From contig NW_026776913.1 in NCBI RefSeq assembly GCF_030936135.1, positions 1,240,001 through 1,304,000 of the forward strand: a stretch of DNA of 64,000 nucleotides, written 5' to 3'. The notes beneath the pieces were generated by a model that was given only the letters and a program-made list of their open reading frames with translations, did no database searches and was not told the origin of the DNA. Both the position numbers and the translations under genes were made by a program. This DNA comes from Gavia stellata (Eukaryota > Chordata > Aves > Gaviiformes > Gaviidae). Shown here in pieces: positions 1 through 10,861 of the stretch (positions are counted from its first letter, which is position 1; each line of letters starts with the position of its first letter).

Positions 1-172
1 GCCACCCAAGCCGCTGCCATACTGAGACCATGGGAAGAGGGAACCTGACCCAGGAGTTTCCCTTGGAGGGACTGGGGGTGGGAGAAGGAGCTGAATGTGG
101 TGAGGAACAGGGAGGGAAGTGATGTACAGAACCCATGGGGCGAACTGCAACGTCCTGCTTCGCTGCTTGCAG

Positions 173-429
173 GGGGCAGCCTGCACTCCCAGAGAAGTGC
201 CGGGGTCCCTGGAGCTGAAGGAGTCACCTCGTCCCTGTCCCTGGGGAGTACGGGCTATGATGATGCTGAAGAGGTGTCTCTGGCACATCCCTGTGAGGAC
301 ACAAAGGCTGTGACACCGGAGCTCAGTGCACAACAGTGCCTGAGCCCCAGCCCAGGAGAGCCCAACCCTGCTGTGCCGCTGGGTGCAGCCAGGAGGGAGG
401 AGAGGTCTGTGCAGCTGGGAGAGCTGTGA
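173..429 (+). CDS. possible last coding exon of an SRCR (WC1/M130-like) receptor cytoplasmic tail, partial
   Basis: A pyrimidine-rich stretch ending in TTGCAG at 167-172 could be a splice acceptor. It is followed by an open frame to a TGA at 427-429. The frame carries the acidic tyrosine motif GYDDAEEVSLAHPCEDTKA. Short GYDDxEEV-type motifs are typical of cytoplasmic tails of group B SRCR receptors (WC1, CD163/M130-like) expressed on leukocytes, where the tyrosine can be phosphorylated. No SRCR domain or membrane exon lies in the window, so upstream exons would have to be before base 1. An ATTAAA at 531-536 would suit the end of the transcript. The exon call rests on one motif and a plausible acceptor. 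It could instead be a chance open frame in GC-rich DNA. Confidence 0.35.
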
Positions 430-530
430 GCTCCAGGGCACCATCTCCCTTGACCCATGCGCAGCAGAAACAGTCCAGAGTTTCCTCTATTTTTCTTCCC
501 ATTCTTATGCTGTACATCATATTTGTTCTT

Positions 531-536
531 ATTAAA
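531..536 (+). promoter_or_regulatory. possible poly(A) signal ATTAAA
   Basis: ATTAAA lies about 100 bases after the stop of the possible SRCR tail exon, in a locally AT-richer stretch. It would end that transcript if the exon is real. Confidence 0.3.
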
Positions 537-545
537 AGTCTCGGG

Positions 546-3544
546 GGACTTTGACCCTGAGCTGCTGCTTGCCTGCCCAGGTGTCGCGGTGTCTCCCTGA
601 GGCTGGTCTAGGGGAGCAGAGCACAAAGACATGGTGGTGGGGAAAGGTCGTGTCTCAGGGACAGCAGGCTTGGGGTGAGGTTGTGGGGCTGCGAGAGCCC
701 ATGGTCCCTGGGGGATAATCGTATTGGCAGAGACACTTCCATCCTGCTGGCCACGGGCAGTTTCTAGTCAAAATGTCTCTCTGATAGGTCCCATGATGCG
801 ACCCCAGTGGGAGCACCCATTTCCTCACCCCGGGGTTTCCCAGCTGCTCCTTGCCCCAGGCCCTACCTTCTGGTCCCACAGTGCAGAGGCCATGACAGAG
901 CTGCCATGCCAGGGTAAGCCCTGGGCTGTGGCCCCACACAAGTGAGCCCTAAGGCGGCTGCAGTGCCCTGAACACCCCAGCCCACCCCAGGGGGATCATG
1001 GCCACAGATTACCTCCCACAATGGTTCGGAGGCAGTTCTGCTCCCCACTGCCCCAGCACAGGGTGCAGAGCCACTGTCTGGGACACATGGGACTGGAATT
1101 CCCTCTCCTCATGCTCTGCCAGGACCCAAGTCTCCAGGGGCTGTTCCTGCTGCCCAGGCACTTGCAGACCCCGAGCACTCTTGTCACAGCCGCAGAGCTG
1201 CCTTCTTCCTGAGCAGGGGCTGTAAGGCTCCATGGCAGCCCTATGACCCCTCCTCCTGCTCCCCTCCAGCCCCCACCCCTGTCCTCCTCTGCCTCACCAG
1301 TGGTGCCAGTCTGGGTTTGTGTCGGGGCAGTACTTGTGTGCAGGTACAGGAGGGGTGGGAGCAGGGGGAATGGGGGCACCTTTCTCTCAGCGCTGTTGGA
1401 GGGCCAGGGGGATGGAGAAAGGATCCCCACGAGACGTGTGCTGCAGCCAAAAGCCATGTCCCAGCCCCTGGCCTGGAGAAGGGCCCGTCCAGGAGGATGC
1501 TCATGTGGGCACATTACCATGGCAGAGGAGATTTTTGTGTCCCTCCCCTAAAGCAGGTACTGCTGGGAGCTGAGCCAGGGTCCATCTCTCTCTGCTCAGG
1601 CTTTTACCTGCCCCAGTGCCCACGGCAGAGAAACCTCTTATGCAGAAGCCAGGCGGGGAGAAGGATTTGACACCTGGGCAGGAACTGGTGCCCAAACTGC
1701 CCTCCCTGCTCCCACTGGTGGATCTCCACACCCCTCCAGCTCTTCCCCAATGGACTCCTCTGCTGCGGGCTGGAAGGTGCGTTGGCTGTCTGTGGCAGGG
1801 CTCCCTGTGGGGAGCAGCTGCAGCTCAGTAGCACTGCAAAGAGCAGGATCTGGCCCTAGAGGAGAAGAGAGGCAGCAGCTGTTGCCAGCATCCTCTTCTA
1901 CGGCAGTGTTGCCCCATTCCCTGCTGGGAGCTCCTCTACACCTGGGGTGACCCTTGGGGGGACCTGGGGGAGCCCAGGCTCACACATCCCTCTGCCCCAC
2001 ACCCTGGAGCCTTCCTGCTGGCAGCCCCCATGGGAGAGCAGCGATGGGTGACATTCATGGGCACTGCAAACAGCCTCCTTTCCCTGGAAAACTACCCACT
2101 GGGGCAAGCTGCAGCCCTGCATCTCAGAGAAGTAACGTATAAAAGTGATGTAAAGAGGAAGGGAGGAGTGTTATCTTCTGAACACAGGATGGCGGGGGCC
2201 TCCGGGCAGTACAGACACTGACCTGCAGACTCAAGGTGCCCCAGGTGGGGACCAGGGAGAAGAGCCCAGTGGCGGTCCTGCGCCACCTCCCGCCAGCTCT
2301 GCCCTCCCACAGGCGTAATATTTCTCCCCTGCTCTGGCACCTGGTAGAGGTTTGCCTCCTCCTCCTTGGGGAGATGAGCCACAGGCCTGGGTGTGCTTGA
2401 GGGGGCAGCACAGCTGAGCAGAAAGAGCCCATTTCATGGCATTTTGGGACCTGAACATTCTGGCCCTGCAGGCTGGCTCTGTTCTCTGCAGGAGGCAGGA
2501 TCATCACTGTGCCCCTGATCCGTGCTTGCTCCTGCAGCTCCCAAGGACCGACCTGAGGGGGGTCACAGTGAGAGCCCAACTCTCAGCACTGCTGCCCTAC
2601 GCCGGGCAGAGCTCGGCTGTTGAAAACCCAGAGGAGAGCAGCCTTATTTCTCTTAGTTTGGGCTCACCGTTCCCGGGGGCTGGGCGTCCTGCGGTGAAAG
2701 GCCATGTCTCACAACCCATTTTGATTGAGGGTGTTTTTGCTGATGGAGCAGCTGAGGCACCACCTTCTGGCCCTCGCCACCTGGGCATGGCTTTGGACAA
2801 GCCTGTGCATCCCTGATCCCACCATCACAGGGTGGACGGAGACACCCAACACCCAGAAACGAGAGGTGGGCACCGGCCCCACCAAACCCACCTCTGCAGG
2901 GCTGTGCCTGACCTCAGCAGCTCCAGGTTCCCTGAGCTGAGGCTCTGCTCTAAGCCAGTGGTGACAGCGGAAGGAGAAGGAGCTGGAGGCAGGGTCAGGG
3001 TAAGAAATGTCATTCCATTCCTCCAGCTGGGGTCCCACAGCCCTGCCCAGGCTCATCCAACTCAGACACCCTACCTGCTGGCACAGAGGAGTGTTTCCCA
3101 TGTGGTATGGCATCTCCACCTGGAGACAGGACAATCTCAGACCCTTATCCCTGGAGACCCACCAGGGCAGCATGGCCCTGGTCCCAAAGGACACCTGGGC
3201 TGTACCAGCACCCTCACACCACATCTCTCAGTGCAGCCAGAAAGGATTCCCAGTGTGCTGCTGACGTCTATCCCCTCCCTGAGGTCTCCTCACAGGGGCA
3301 CTCTGCTGCCAAGCATTGTCCCTGGGCGGTGGGTGGGGTGGGTGTGTGGTGCAGGGCAGTGACCTGAGCTCAGGTCCAGCACAGCTACCTGCTTCTCCTC
3401 CAAGAGGGGGCTCAGCAGAGGCAGCGCACACAGCCCTCCTCACCTCACAGCCAAGCCCTGGGTGGGCAGGGCAGGCCCACAGAGCCTGGGGAGGATCAGT
3501 GCCTGCACCTGCCTGAGGCTGGGGAGTCAGGGCAAAAGCACCCC
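546..3544. other. GC-rich intergenic DNA, no gene recognised
   Basis: About 3 kb of GC-rich, single-copy (within this window) sequence. Open frames occur on both strands but none shows a recognisable domain, a clear start context or a consistent exon pattern. A short hydrophobic run near 1296-1350 (VVPVWVCVGAVLV) is followed by a possible splice donor but has no supporting exon partner. Confidence 0.5.
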
Positions 3545-3616
3545 TGGAGATGCTGGCACCTGAACCCAGGACAGCCCACATGCGAAGTGGGCACTTTTCC
3601 ACTGAGCTACATCCCC
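3545..3616 (-). tRNA. tRNA-Ala (CGC)-like gene or relic
   Basis: On the minus strand the 72 bases fold as a tRNA. The acceptor GGGGATG pairs with CATCTCC (one G-T), followed by discriminator A. The D-arm starts TAGCTCAGTGG, as in eukaryotic tRNA-Ala. The anticodon stem CCCAC/GTGGG is perfect around loop TTCGCAT, giving anticodon CGC (3582-3584). The T-stem starts CTGGG with loop TTCAGGT. Weak points are a C-A mismatch in the D-stem and a G-G mismatch at the conserved 53-61 pair, which also damages the B box. No CCA is encoded, as expected in animals. It is clearly tRNA-Ala-derived, but more likely a decayed copy than an active gene. Confidence 0.7.
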
Positions 3617-4485
3617 TTGACACCTGCCAGCATCAGAGACACTCGCATCCTGTTGATGTGCCTAGGACAAGCACAGTCTTCTTGTCCCCTGGGTGCCCAG
3701 GGACACTGCAGACAACAGCGCTTGAATCCTCCTGAGATGGGGGGAAGTCAGGACCAGCACTCTGCTGGGGCCCGATCCTGGCACAGGGCTGCACTGCAGA
3801 ATGCTGCCCCTTCAACATCTCTGCAGGGCAATGGGGCAGGAGGAGGCTCTTGCTGCAGGTGCTGCTGCCATGATCTGGCCTACTCCATGGTGTTTCAATG
3901 GAGAAGAGGAAATCCCTTCCCCTGAGCCTCCTCTGCCACCCAGGGCAACAGCCCTCTGTGCCACATCTGTCCCCAACTCCACAGCAGGAGCAGTGCAACA
4001 GGGGGAGGGGAATGCCCTCCCTGAGGTGAGGTACCCCCAGGCTCTGATGGCACCCCAGGGCATGTGGTGGGGAGGACATGGGGGCAGAAATCTTACACCT
4101 CTTCCTCCAGGCACTGGGCCTCCCCCTGCACCCCTCTGTCCCCCAGCATCCCTGGAGGTGGGGTGAACAGCAAGCTTCCATCTCCCTGGGGCTGAGGGTG
4201 TGGGTAGGGCTCAGGGACCTTCCCACTCCTTCAGCCCTGAGGACTGTCCTGACAGCAAAGCAGTGCCCTGGGACAGCCCTGGCTGCGGCCTCTGGGGCAG
4301 GGTGGGTGAGCGTGTTCAGCTCTTCACTCAACGGTCGATGGGTTGACCACATGCAGGGGTGGTGTTGTCATGGTGGTAAAGCTGGGGCAATTGTGGTGCC
4401 CAATGCCATAGACTTTTCCCTGCTGAGCCCTTGCCTGGCAAGGAGGGTTTGTGGGAATTAAAGCAGACCACAGTCACCGTGAACT
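3617..4485. other. intergenic, nothing recognised
   Basis: GC-rich sequence between the Ala-like and Ser-like tRNA copies. Long open frames on the minus strand show no domain and no conserved motif. Confidence 0.5.
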
Positions 4486-4569
4486 TCTGGGGTGGCTGAG
4501 TGGAGTTAAGGGGATGGACTGCTCATCTAGTCTGCTTTGCACACAGGGCCCCAAAGCCCATCCTCAGCA
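4486..4569 (+). pseudogene. tRNA-Ser (GCT)-like relic
   Basis: The 84-base segment follows the class II tRNA-Ser plan. Acceptor TCTGGGG pairs with CCTCAGC at six of seven positions. It then has TGGCTGAGTGG and TTAAGG (A-box/D-arm), the anticodon stem-loop ATGGACTGCTCATCTAG with anticodon GCT (4521-4523), a long variable arm CTGCTTTGCACACA, and a 3' half ending in discriminator A. The T-loop has lost its TTCGA core, so the internal B-box promoter is broken. This marks it as a pseudogene. It lies about 0.9 kb from the Ala-like copy and 1.5 kb from the Phe-like copy. Confidence 0.6.
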
Positions 4570-6065
4570 ATGGCTCTCCCGTTCTTGCTCAAGAAAGACC
4601 TAGAAGGACTCTTGGAGCAGTGACAATCCTGCAGGCACTACCCCTGCGGCCAAGCATTTTCAAGCTCATGCTCAAAGCTGACAAGACAGCAGCTGTGCTG
4701 TGACAGACGGTCTCTCACCGCCTCTCACTTGCGCTCGGTCACAACAAACGCAAACTCCTCTAGAGGTGCATGCCTGGGGAGCCAGCCCTGAGGCAGCCGA
4801 TCTGCAGGGAGCTAGGACGTGCACATTGCTGTGGGACTATAGTCCAGTATGTGCCATTCCTTGGCTTGACCGGTTGACTGGGGAGATGCTCAGGCTGGAG
4901 ACAGAGAGGCATGTCCTGGGTCACAGTTGTCACTGTCTTCCTGATGGGTGAGAAGGGTTCTGTAGCAGCAAGAGGTTGCAAGAGTGGAGCCCAGCAGCTT
5001 GTTGGAGCTCATGAGCAGGTCTTTCTTCCTCTGGACAGTGTCTGATGGCTGTGAAGGGCTGCAGCTGGGCTGGACAGTCCAGTCTGGTGGGTGAGCATAT
5101 TTGGGTATGGAAACTGGGGACTGTTGAGACAGGTGTGCTGTGAGCCCCGGGTTTGGTGCTGATGGGATGGAGAACACAGAAGCAGGTGTGATGCTGAGGA
5201 AATGCAGAGGGAGGTAAATCTGGAGCGTAAAAACGACATCCAGCGGTCGAACTGGTGCTGTACGGAAGTCACAGTGTGAGAGTTGGTGACCTTTAATGCT
5301 AGACCGCAGGGGAGCCACTGCTGGCATTTCTGTCCGGACTTGTGCCCTTGCAGCAGGGAGGAACTGATGCAGAGGGATGTTCATGTGGGGCCCCAGAGGG
5401 GTCCCCCTGTGCCGTGTATTTCCTTGCTGATGTGCAGAGAGCAGCATGTTTGTGTTTCATCAAACTTTGCAGCAGGGGGGCAAAGGGGTCCAAGAAACTC
5501 AGCTCAGGACAGCGTGTGACTAAGCCCATGCGCCACAGGGGACGATCCTCAGCACAGCTTTGTCAGCTGCCCTTCACACATCTGAGGTCTCTCTGCGACA
5601 GACCTCTGGAGGGAGGCTGCTGCCGTTCAGGCCTCAGCTCCAGGGAGTGCCTCTCCCTGGCACTGGGGGGACGGTGGCCTCCCCCATGGGCAGTATGCTC
5701 TGGTCTGGGAACTGAGGTCCAGGTGAAGGATGTGTGTGAGGAGGGGTGCAGCCTGTGCACCATCGAGAATGACAAAGAGGACAGAGACAGGGTCTTTGCA
5801 GAGACCCCGCAAAGGAGGGATCCCGATTGCTGTGGAGCAGGGAAGGAGGGACAGATGCAGACCGCCCCGAAGAAGCACTGACTAGGGAGTCCTGTCCAGG
5901 GCAAGCCTGGGGACTTGTGGGGCAAGAGGAAGGCTCCTTCTAACCCCCAGATCTGCAGCTACAGTGCACGGGCAGTGCTCTGGCAAGAGGTGAAGGAGCA
6001 AGGAGGGCCAGGGCAGGATGCAAGAAGGCAGACAGGCTCTGCAAAAATCAAAGGGAGAAAATCAT
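4570..6065. other. intergenic, nothing recognised
   Basis: Single-copy sequence within the window. No coding region, tRNA core or known repeat was seen. Open frames on both strands overlap each other and lack motifs. Confidence 0.5.
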
Positions 6066-6138
6066 TGCTGAAGCCTGGGGTTGAACCAGGGACCTTTAGG
6101 TCTTCAGTCTAATGCTCTCCCAGCCGGGCTACATTAGC
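6066..6138 (-). tRNA. tRNA-Phe (GAA)-like gene or relic
   Basis: On the minus strand the 73 bases align with eukaryotic tRNA-Phe through most of their length: GGGAGAGCATTAGACTGAAG, anticodon GAA in loop CTGAAGA, then AAGGTCCCTGG. The T-stem CCTGG/CCAGG is perfect around TTCAACC. The acceptor GCTAATG/CTTCAGC has two mismatches, and the D-stem and the anticodon stem (A31-C39) have one each. Discriminator A follows. The B box (GGTTCAACC) is close to consensus, so transcription is conceivable, but the stem mismatches favour an aged copy. It points the same way as the Ala-like copy 2.5 kb away. Confidence 0.7.
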
Positions 6139-6555
6139 CCTGCCCCAGCAGCCCTTGTCCCAGTTCCACCCCGTCCAGGCCACCGGCTGACACACAAGAG
6201 GAGAGCTCCTTGGGGACATTCCCAGAAAAAAGCTGTGCCCAGCACCTGGCCTCTCCCTGCCTCCATGGCCAGGTGGGCTCCAGGTGTGGGGTGGGGTCAG
6301 CTTACAGTAGGAGTGCCAAGATATGTGTCGGGCCTCAAGTACAAAGCTGACAGTGGCGAAGGCAAGTGGGCAGGGTAGGCACGTGCAGCTGCAAAAACTG
6401 AGGGTGGAAGAAGTGTGGGGTTGGTGGAAGAGCTCTCTCACAGGGAAGAGAGGGCCCAGGGGAGGCAGAGCTTGCGCTGGTGCCATAGGCTTTTGCTTCT
6501 TTCTTGCATGAGCAAGAGTATTTTTTTCAATGTTTGGAGATGATATTTAGGGGGA
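6139..6555. other. intergenic, nothing recognised
   Basis: No coding or RNA signal seen between the Phe-like tRNA and the CR1 fragment. Confidence 0.5.
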
Positions 6556-7385
6556 AAGAAGGCTTGAAAACCTCCAAGGATCAGGACTGCACAACCACTC
6601 AGGGCAACTTCTTCCAGTCCATGAGTGACCTTATGATTACGACCCCGTGGACCTCATGGTCCTTATCTCCCACCTGAACATTCTTTCAACTTTTGTCCCT
6701 TTCCTCTCATTTTCCCACCATGCACCATGACGAAGAGCCTGGCTCTATCTCCTTAACCACCTGATAGGAACTGAAATGCTTGTATAAGGTTTCCCGAAGC
6801 CTTCCCGTCTCCATACTGAACAGTGTTCCCTCAGCCTTTCCTCAGGTGGAAAGTTCTCCAGCCCCCTGCACACTCACACACACCTGCCTGTACTGGTGCC
6901 CCTTCACTGAACTCACTCCAGTTGATCCATGTCTTTCCAGTATTGGGGGTAGTAGGCTCCAAACTCAGTGCGGTACTGTGTGTGTGGTCTAGTGAGCACT
7001 GAATAGAGGGGCAGAGTGCCTCTCCCTTCTCTCCTGGATATGCTTCTGTTCATACACCTTGTTGTCCACCATGACCCCCAGGGCCTTTTCTGCTGAGCTG
7101 GGCCCCAGCTGGGGCTGTTGCCCAGGGTTAGGCCACCCCACGGGTAGGACTTGGCATTTTTCCTCTCTGAAATCTAGTAGGTTCTTGTTGGCCCACTCTA
7201 CCAACCTGTCAGAGTTCCTCCAGAAAGCAGCCCTTCCATGTAGACACTGGTCCCTTGCCTCAGTTTTGTGTCATCTGCAAACTCTGTCAGCTCCTCCAGG
7301 ACACTGATAACATCGTTAAGTCCCAGGAGAGACTCCAGTGCATCCAATCAGTCTTTTGCTCACCTCTTTGCCCACCTATCAAGAC
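6556..7385 (-). mobile_element. CR1 LINE fragment, old, 3' part
   Basis: Read on the minus strand this is the 3' part of a CR1 non-LTR retrotransposon. Translation near 7204-7100 gives NLLDFREEKCQVLPVG and EKALGVMVDNK, the region after the RT core (compare NLLKFNKEKCKVLHLG and EKDLGVLVD of CR1). On the plus strand, blocks such as GAGCCTGGCTCTATCTCCTT and CTTGAAAACCTCCAAGGA match the usual reverse-complement CR1 3' region. It lacks an open RT frame and the octamer end is eroded. Its divergence suggests an older insertion than the CR1 copies in blocks A. Bounds are approximate. Confidence 0.75.
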
Positions 7386-7427
7386 TGTAGCTTCCTAGGT
7401 TCAATACGGGAGTATGGTGGGAGACAG

Positions 7428-9785
7428 TGCGTGGTGGGTTGACCTCGGCTGGCTGCCAGATGCCCACCCAGCCACTCTCTCACTCCTCCTCCTCAATAGT
7501 GCAGGGGAGAAAAAAGGGAAAAAAAAGCTCAGGGCTTGACATAAAAGCAGGGACATGACTTCCCAATTACCATCATGAGCAAAGCAGACTCAACTTGTTG
7601 AAAATTAATGTAATTTAGTACCAATTCAAATAGGTTTGGATAGTGAGAAGAAAAGGTAAATATTACAATGGCACCTCCCCTTTCTCCCTTCTTCCCAGGC
7701 TCAGCTTGATTCCTTCATTGCTGTTTCCTCTACCTCCTTTCCCCGTGAGTGGTAAAAGGAGGAAAGGGGATTGCAGTTAGTTCATCACAGTTCACCTCTG
7801 CTGTTCCCTCCTTGCACTTTCCCCGTGGCAACCTTCCCACAGGCTAGAGTTCTTTCAGGAAATACCCAACTCCTCTGGCACTTGATCCTCCACAGGCTGC
7901 AGGGAAATACCTGCTCCATTGTGGTCCCTCCGTGGGCTGCAGGGCAATCTCTTCTGCAGCATCTGGAGCTCCTCCTCCCGCTCCTTCTTCACCGACCCTG
8001 ATGTTTGCAGGAAGTTTTCTCACACCTTTTTTTTCCTTACTCCTGTCCCACTCTGGCATTTGTGCCCTTTCTTAAATACATTTTCACAGAGGTGCCACCA
8101 GCTTGGCTGATGGGCTTAGCTTTTGCCAGCAGTAGGACTATTGCAGAGCTGGCTGGACTTGGCTGTGTCGGGCATGGGGTAACCCATTGCCTCTTCTAAC
8201 ATGGGCTCCTGATGCCCCTCCCCTAGGAAAAAAGTGGACACAGACACCAACAGAGAGCAAAAAACTTGGCCTTGCTAAATGACATCCCCTGCTCTTCCAT
8301 CATCAAGAAATCCAAACTACTCATTGGAGGGGAAGAGAGAGAAACAGAGAAGGCCTCGACACTGTGCAAGCACTGCTCAGCAATAGCTAAAACAGTTATT
8401 AACGCTGTTTTGGCCACCGATGCAAAGCACCAGATGAGCTGCTATGAGGAATGTTAATCCCAACCCAGCGAGACCCAGTATAATCTGCACCCTTATTCCA
8501 CAGAATTTCCGTCATGGTCAGGTCCCACACTGAGTGATACACCTGAGTGTATACATTCAATACATACGGAATCACCCCATTCCTATGTTGTTGCATTTCT
8601 ACACCCTACTCAAACCTTTCCATTCTCTCTCTTTCTCAGTCCCCAAATCCCCTCTTAACAACACTTACAACTTCTACTGCATACTTAGAGCAGCTTTGCT
8701 TCCAACAGTCAGGTTTATACATCCTCATTTACCACTGCGCTGCTCCTTGACATCACTGATATTATCCACCCATTCCAGCTCTGCTCCCCCCACCCCCCCA
8801 GCGAGTGTCCATATGAGAAGCCAATGACTTGGGCCCCATCTGTCAAGGTGGTCACTCAGGACAGGTGAAGTAACGTGCTGGATCCTTGTGTGCCAAGACC
8901 GGATTGGATTGGATCACCGTTGCACCCACCCCCTTCCTCATGAGGATTGTCCTCTGTTGGTTTGAGTGGTTCCTGCTGCCTCGCTTCCTAGAACTTATAA
9001 CTCACACCACGGATGATTTTCCGCCAAGGTCAGACCTCCTTGAGGTACATACCGGATCGCCCATCCTTCTGTATTACCCACCAAGTGCACCCAGGTCCTT
9101 GAGCAAAGACAATCTCACAAATGGGCTTGCTTTTTCCCAAGGGAGGAGCAGCCCACACTGCCTTCCCCAGCCACCTCCCTGTGTGCACTCCGGGGACCTT
9201 ATCTCCTCCCACAGTTATGTACAGGCTTTGTTTGGGCAGGACCAGGACAGTTAGCAGATCCCCTGGGGTTTACCAGCTGAGTGAGTTCTGCTAAACCAAT
9301 GACCTGTCCAATACGACATAGAACAGCATCACTGAAAGTTTGGCCTGTTCTCTCAGCATCCTTGGATGAAGGCCCTCCCGTCTCATGAGCTGGCAAGGGC
9401 TGAGTTTGTTCAAGTGACTCCTGACTTGATCCCCACTCACTGCTGCTTGTTTTCCATGGGTTCTGCCTTAGGGTACAAGGGCCGGGGAGACCCTGCTGAT
9501 GGAGACTGAGCCAAACACAACACAGAGTATCTCAGAACTATTTACACCTGCTCTTGCTAAATGTTGCTGTGGCCTCACATTGCTTTGTTTCTTCTTTAAC
9601 TCTAACTTCCGTAGTAACAGCTCATCTTGGTGCCATTGAATTCCCTTGAGAGAGTCAACTGAATATCCCTGTGGGCCATTGCAGCGGGCTGTCCTTACAG
9701 CCCAGCTATACTGAGCTCTGCTCAGTGCTCAGTGCTGTGTTCTGTTCTCGGTAAGACCCTGTGTCACTGATCCTGAGAAATCCAC
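7428..9785 (-). mobile_element. avian ERVL-like LTR element relic
   Basis: The left part (to about 8.5 kb) has the composition and layout of a common bird ERVL-type LTR read in reverse: a GTTGACC...GGCTGGCTGCC...CCCAGCCACTC edge, an A-rich GAAAAAAGGG stretch and a TGGGCTGCAGGGCAATCTCTTCTGC block. The right part (about 8.5-9.78 kb) looks like internal sequence of the same element. It is a broken fossil with many breaks and no usable frame. The family assignment comes from memory of bird repeats. The relic ends within about 60 bases of the OR1 coding homology, so it replaces the 5' flank that the other ORs keep. Confidence 0.5.
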
Positions 9786-9848
9786 AGGTTGCTTAAAGAA
9801 GTCATTGACCACCTCCCTGCCCTGACTGGAATTTCCTTATGTCCGACC

Positions 9849-10787
9849 ACAAAATCCAACAGCAGCTCCATCACCCAGTTCCTCCTCCTGGCATTCGCAG
9901 ACACGCGTCAGCTGCAGCTCTTGCACTTCTGCCTCTTCCTGGGCATCTACCTGGCTGCCCTCCTGGGCAATGGCCTCATCATCACCGCCATAGCCTGCGA
10001 CCACCACCTCCACAGCCCCATGTACTTCTTCCTCCTCAACCTCTCCCTCCTCGACCTGGGCTCCATCTCCACCACTGTCCCCAAAGCCATGGCCAATTCC
10101 CTCTGGGACACCAGGGCCATCTCCTTTGCAGGATGTGCTGCTCAGTTCTTTCTGTTTGTCCTTTTCATGTCAGCAGAGTTTTATCTTCTCACCATCATGA
10201 CCTATGACCGCTACATTGCCATCTGCAAACCCCTGCACTATGGGACCCTCCTGGGCAGCAGAGCTTGTGTCCACATGGCAGCAGCTGCCTGGGGCAGTAT
10301 TTTTTTCTATGCTGTGCTGCACACAGCCAATACATTTTCAATACCACTCTGCCAAGGCAATGCTGTGGACCAGTTCTTTTGTGAAATTCCATAGATCCTC
10401 AAGCTCTCCTGCTCAGACTTGTACCTCAGGGAGGTTGGGTTTATTGTGGTTAGTGTTTCTTTTGCTTTTGGGTGCTTTGTTTTCATTGTTCTGTCCTATG
10501 TGCAGATCTTGAGGGCCGTGCTGAGGATCCCCTCTGAGCAGGGACAGCACAAAGCCTTTTCCACGTGCCTCCCTCACCTGGCCGTGGTCTCCCTGTTCCT
10601 CAGCACTGGCATATTTGCCTACCTGAAGCCCCCCTCCATCTCCTCCCCATCCCTGGACCTTGTGATGGCGGTTCTGTACTCGGTGATGCCTCCAGCAGTG
10701 AACCCCCTCATCTACAGCATGAGGAACCAGGAGCTGAAGGAGGCCCTAAGGAAGCTGATGCAATGGACATTGCTCCATCAACAATAA
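9849..10787 (+). pseudogene. OR1, OR14-like olfactory receptor pseudogene
   Basis: This would encode a one-exon class II odorant GPCR, nearly identical to the other four in the window. Visible are LGN in TM1, PMYFF in TM2, the TM3 Cys in AGCAAQ, TYDRYIAIC at the end of TM3, FFCEIP in loop 2, KAFSTCLPH in TM6 and NPLIYSMRN in TM7. Two lesions inactivate it. The canonical ATG of the paralogues (MSNSSS) is AAA here. The Gln codon at position 181 is TAG (10392-10394), before TM5. An in-frame ATG at 9789 could give only a 201-residue fragment. The 5' acceptor and block U of the paralogues are missing; ERVL-like DNA lies there instead. Its 3' end and flank match OR4 best. Confidence 0.9.
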
Positions 10788-10861
10788 CCTGCCTCCCCTT
10801 CTCTGCGGAGTGCCCAGAGATTCTCTTAGCCCAGGACTGTGCTTTTTGTCCCTCTGATTAT

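Noticed and set aside
1296-1350. Short hydrophobic run (VVPVWVCVGAVLV) as a transmembrane exon of an MHC or SRCR gene
   Set aside because: Too short for a clear membrane helix, with no neighbouring Ig, MHC or SRCR exon; kept only as a remark.
7428-9785. Open frames in the ERVL-like relic as host genes
   Set aside because: Short, on both strands, within sequence that reads as an LTR element fossil.
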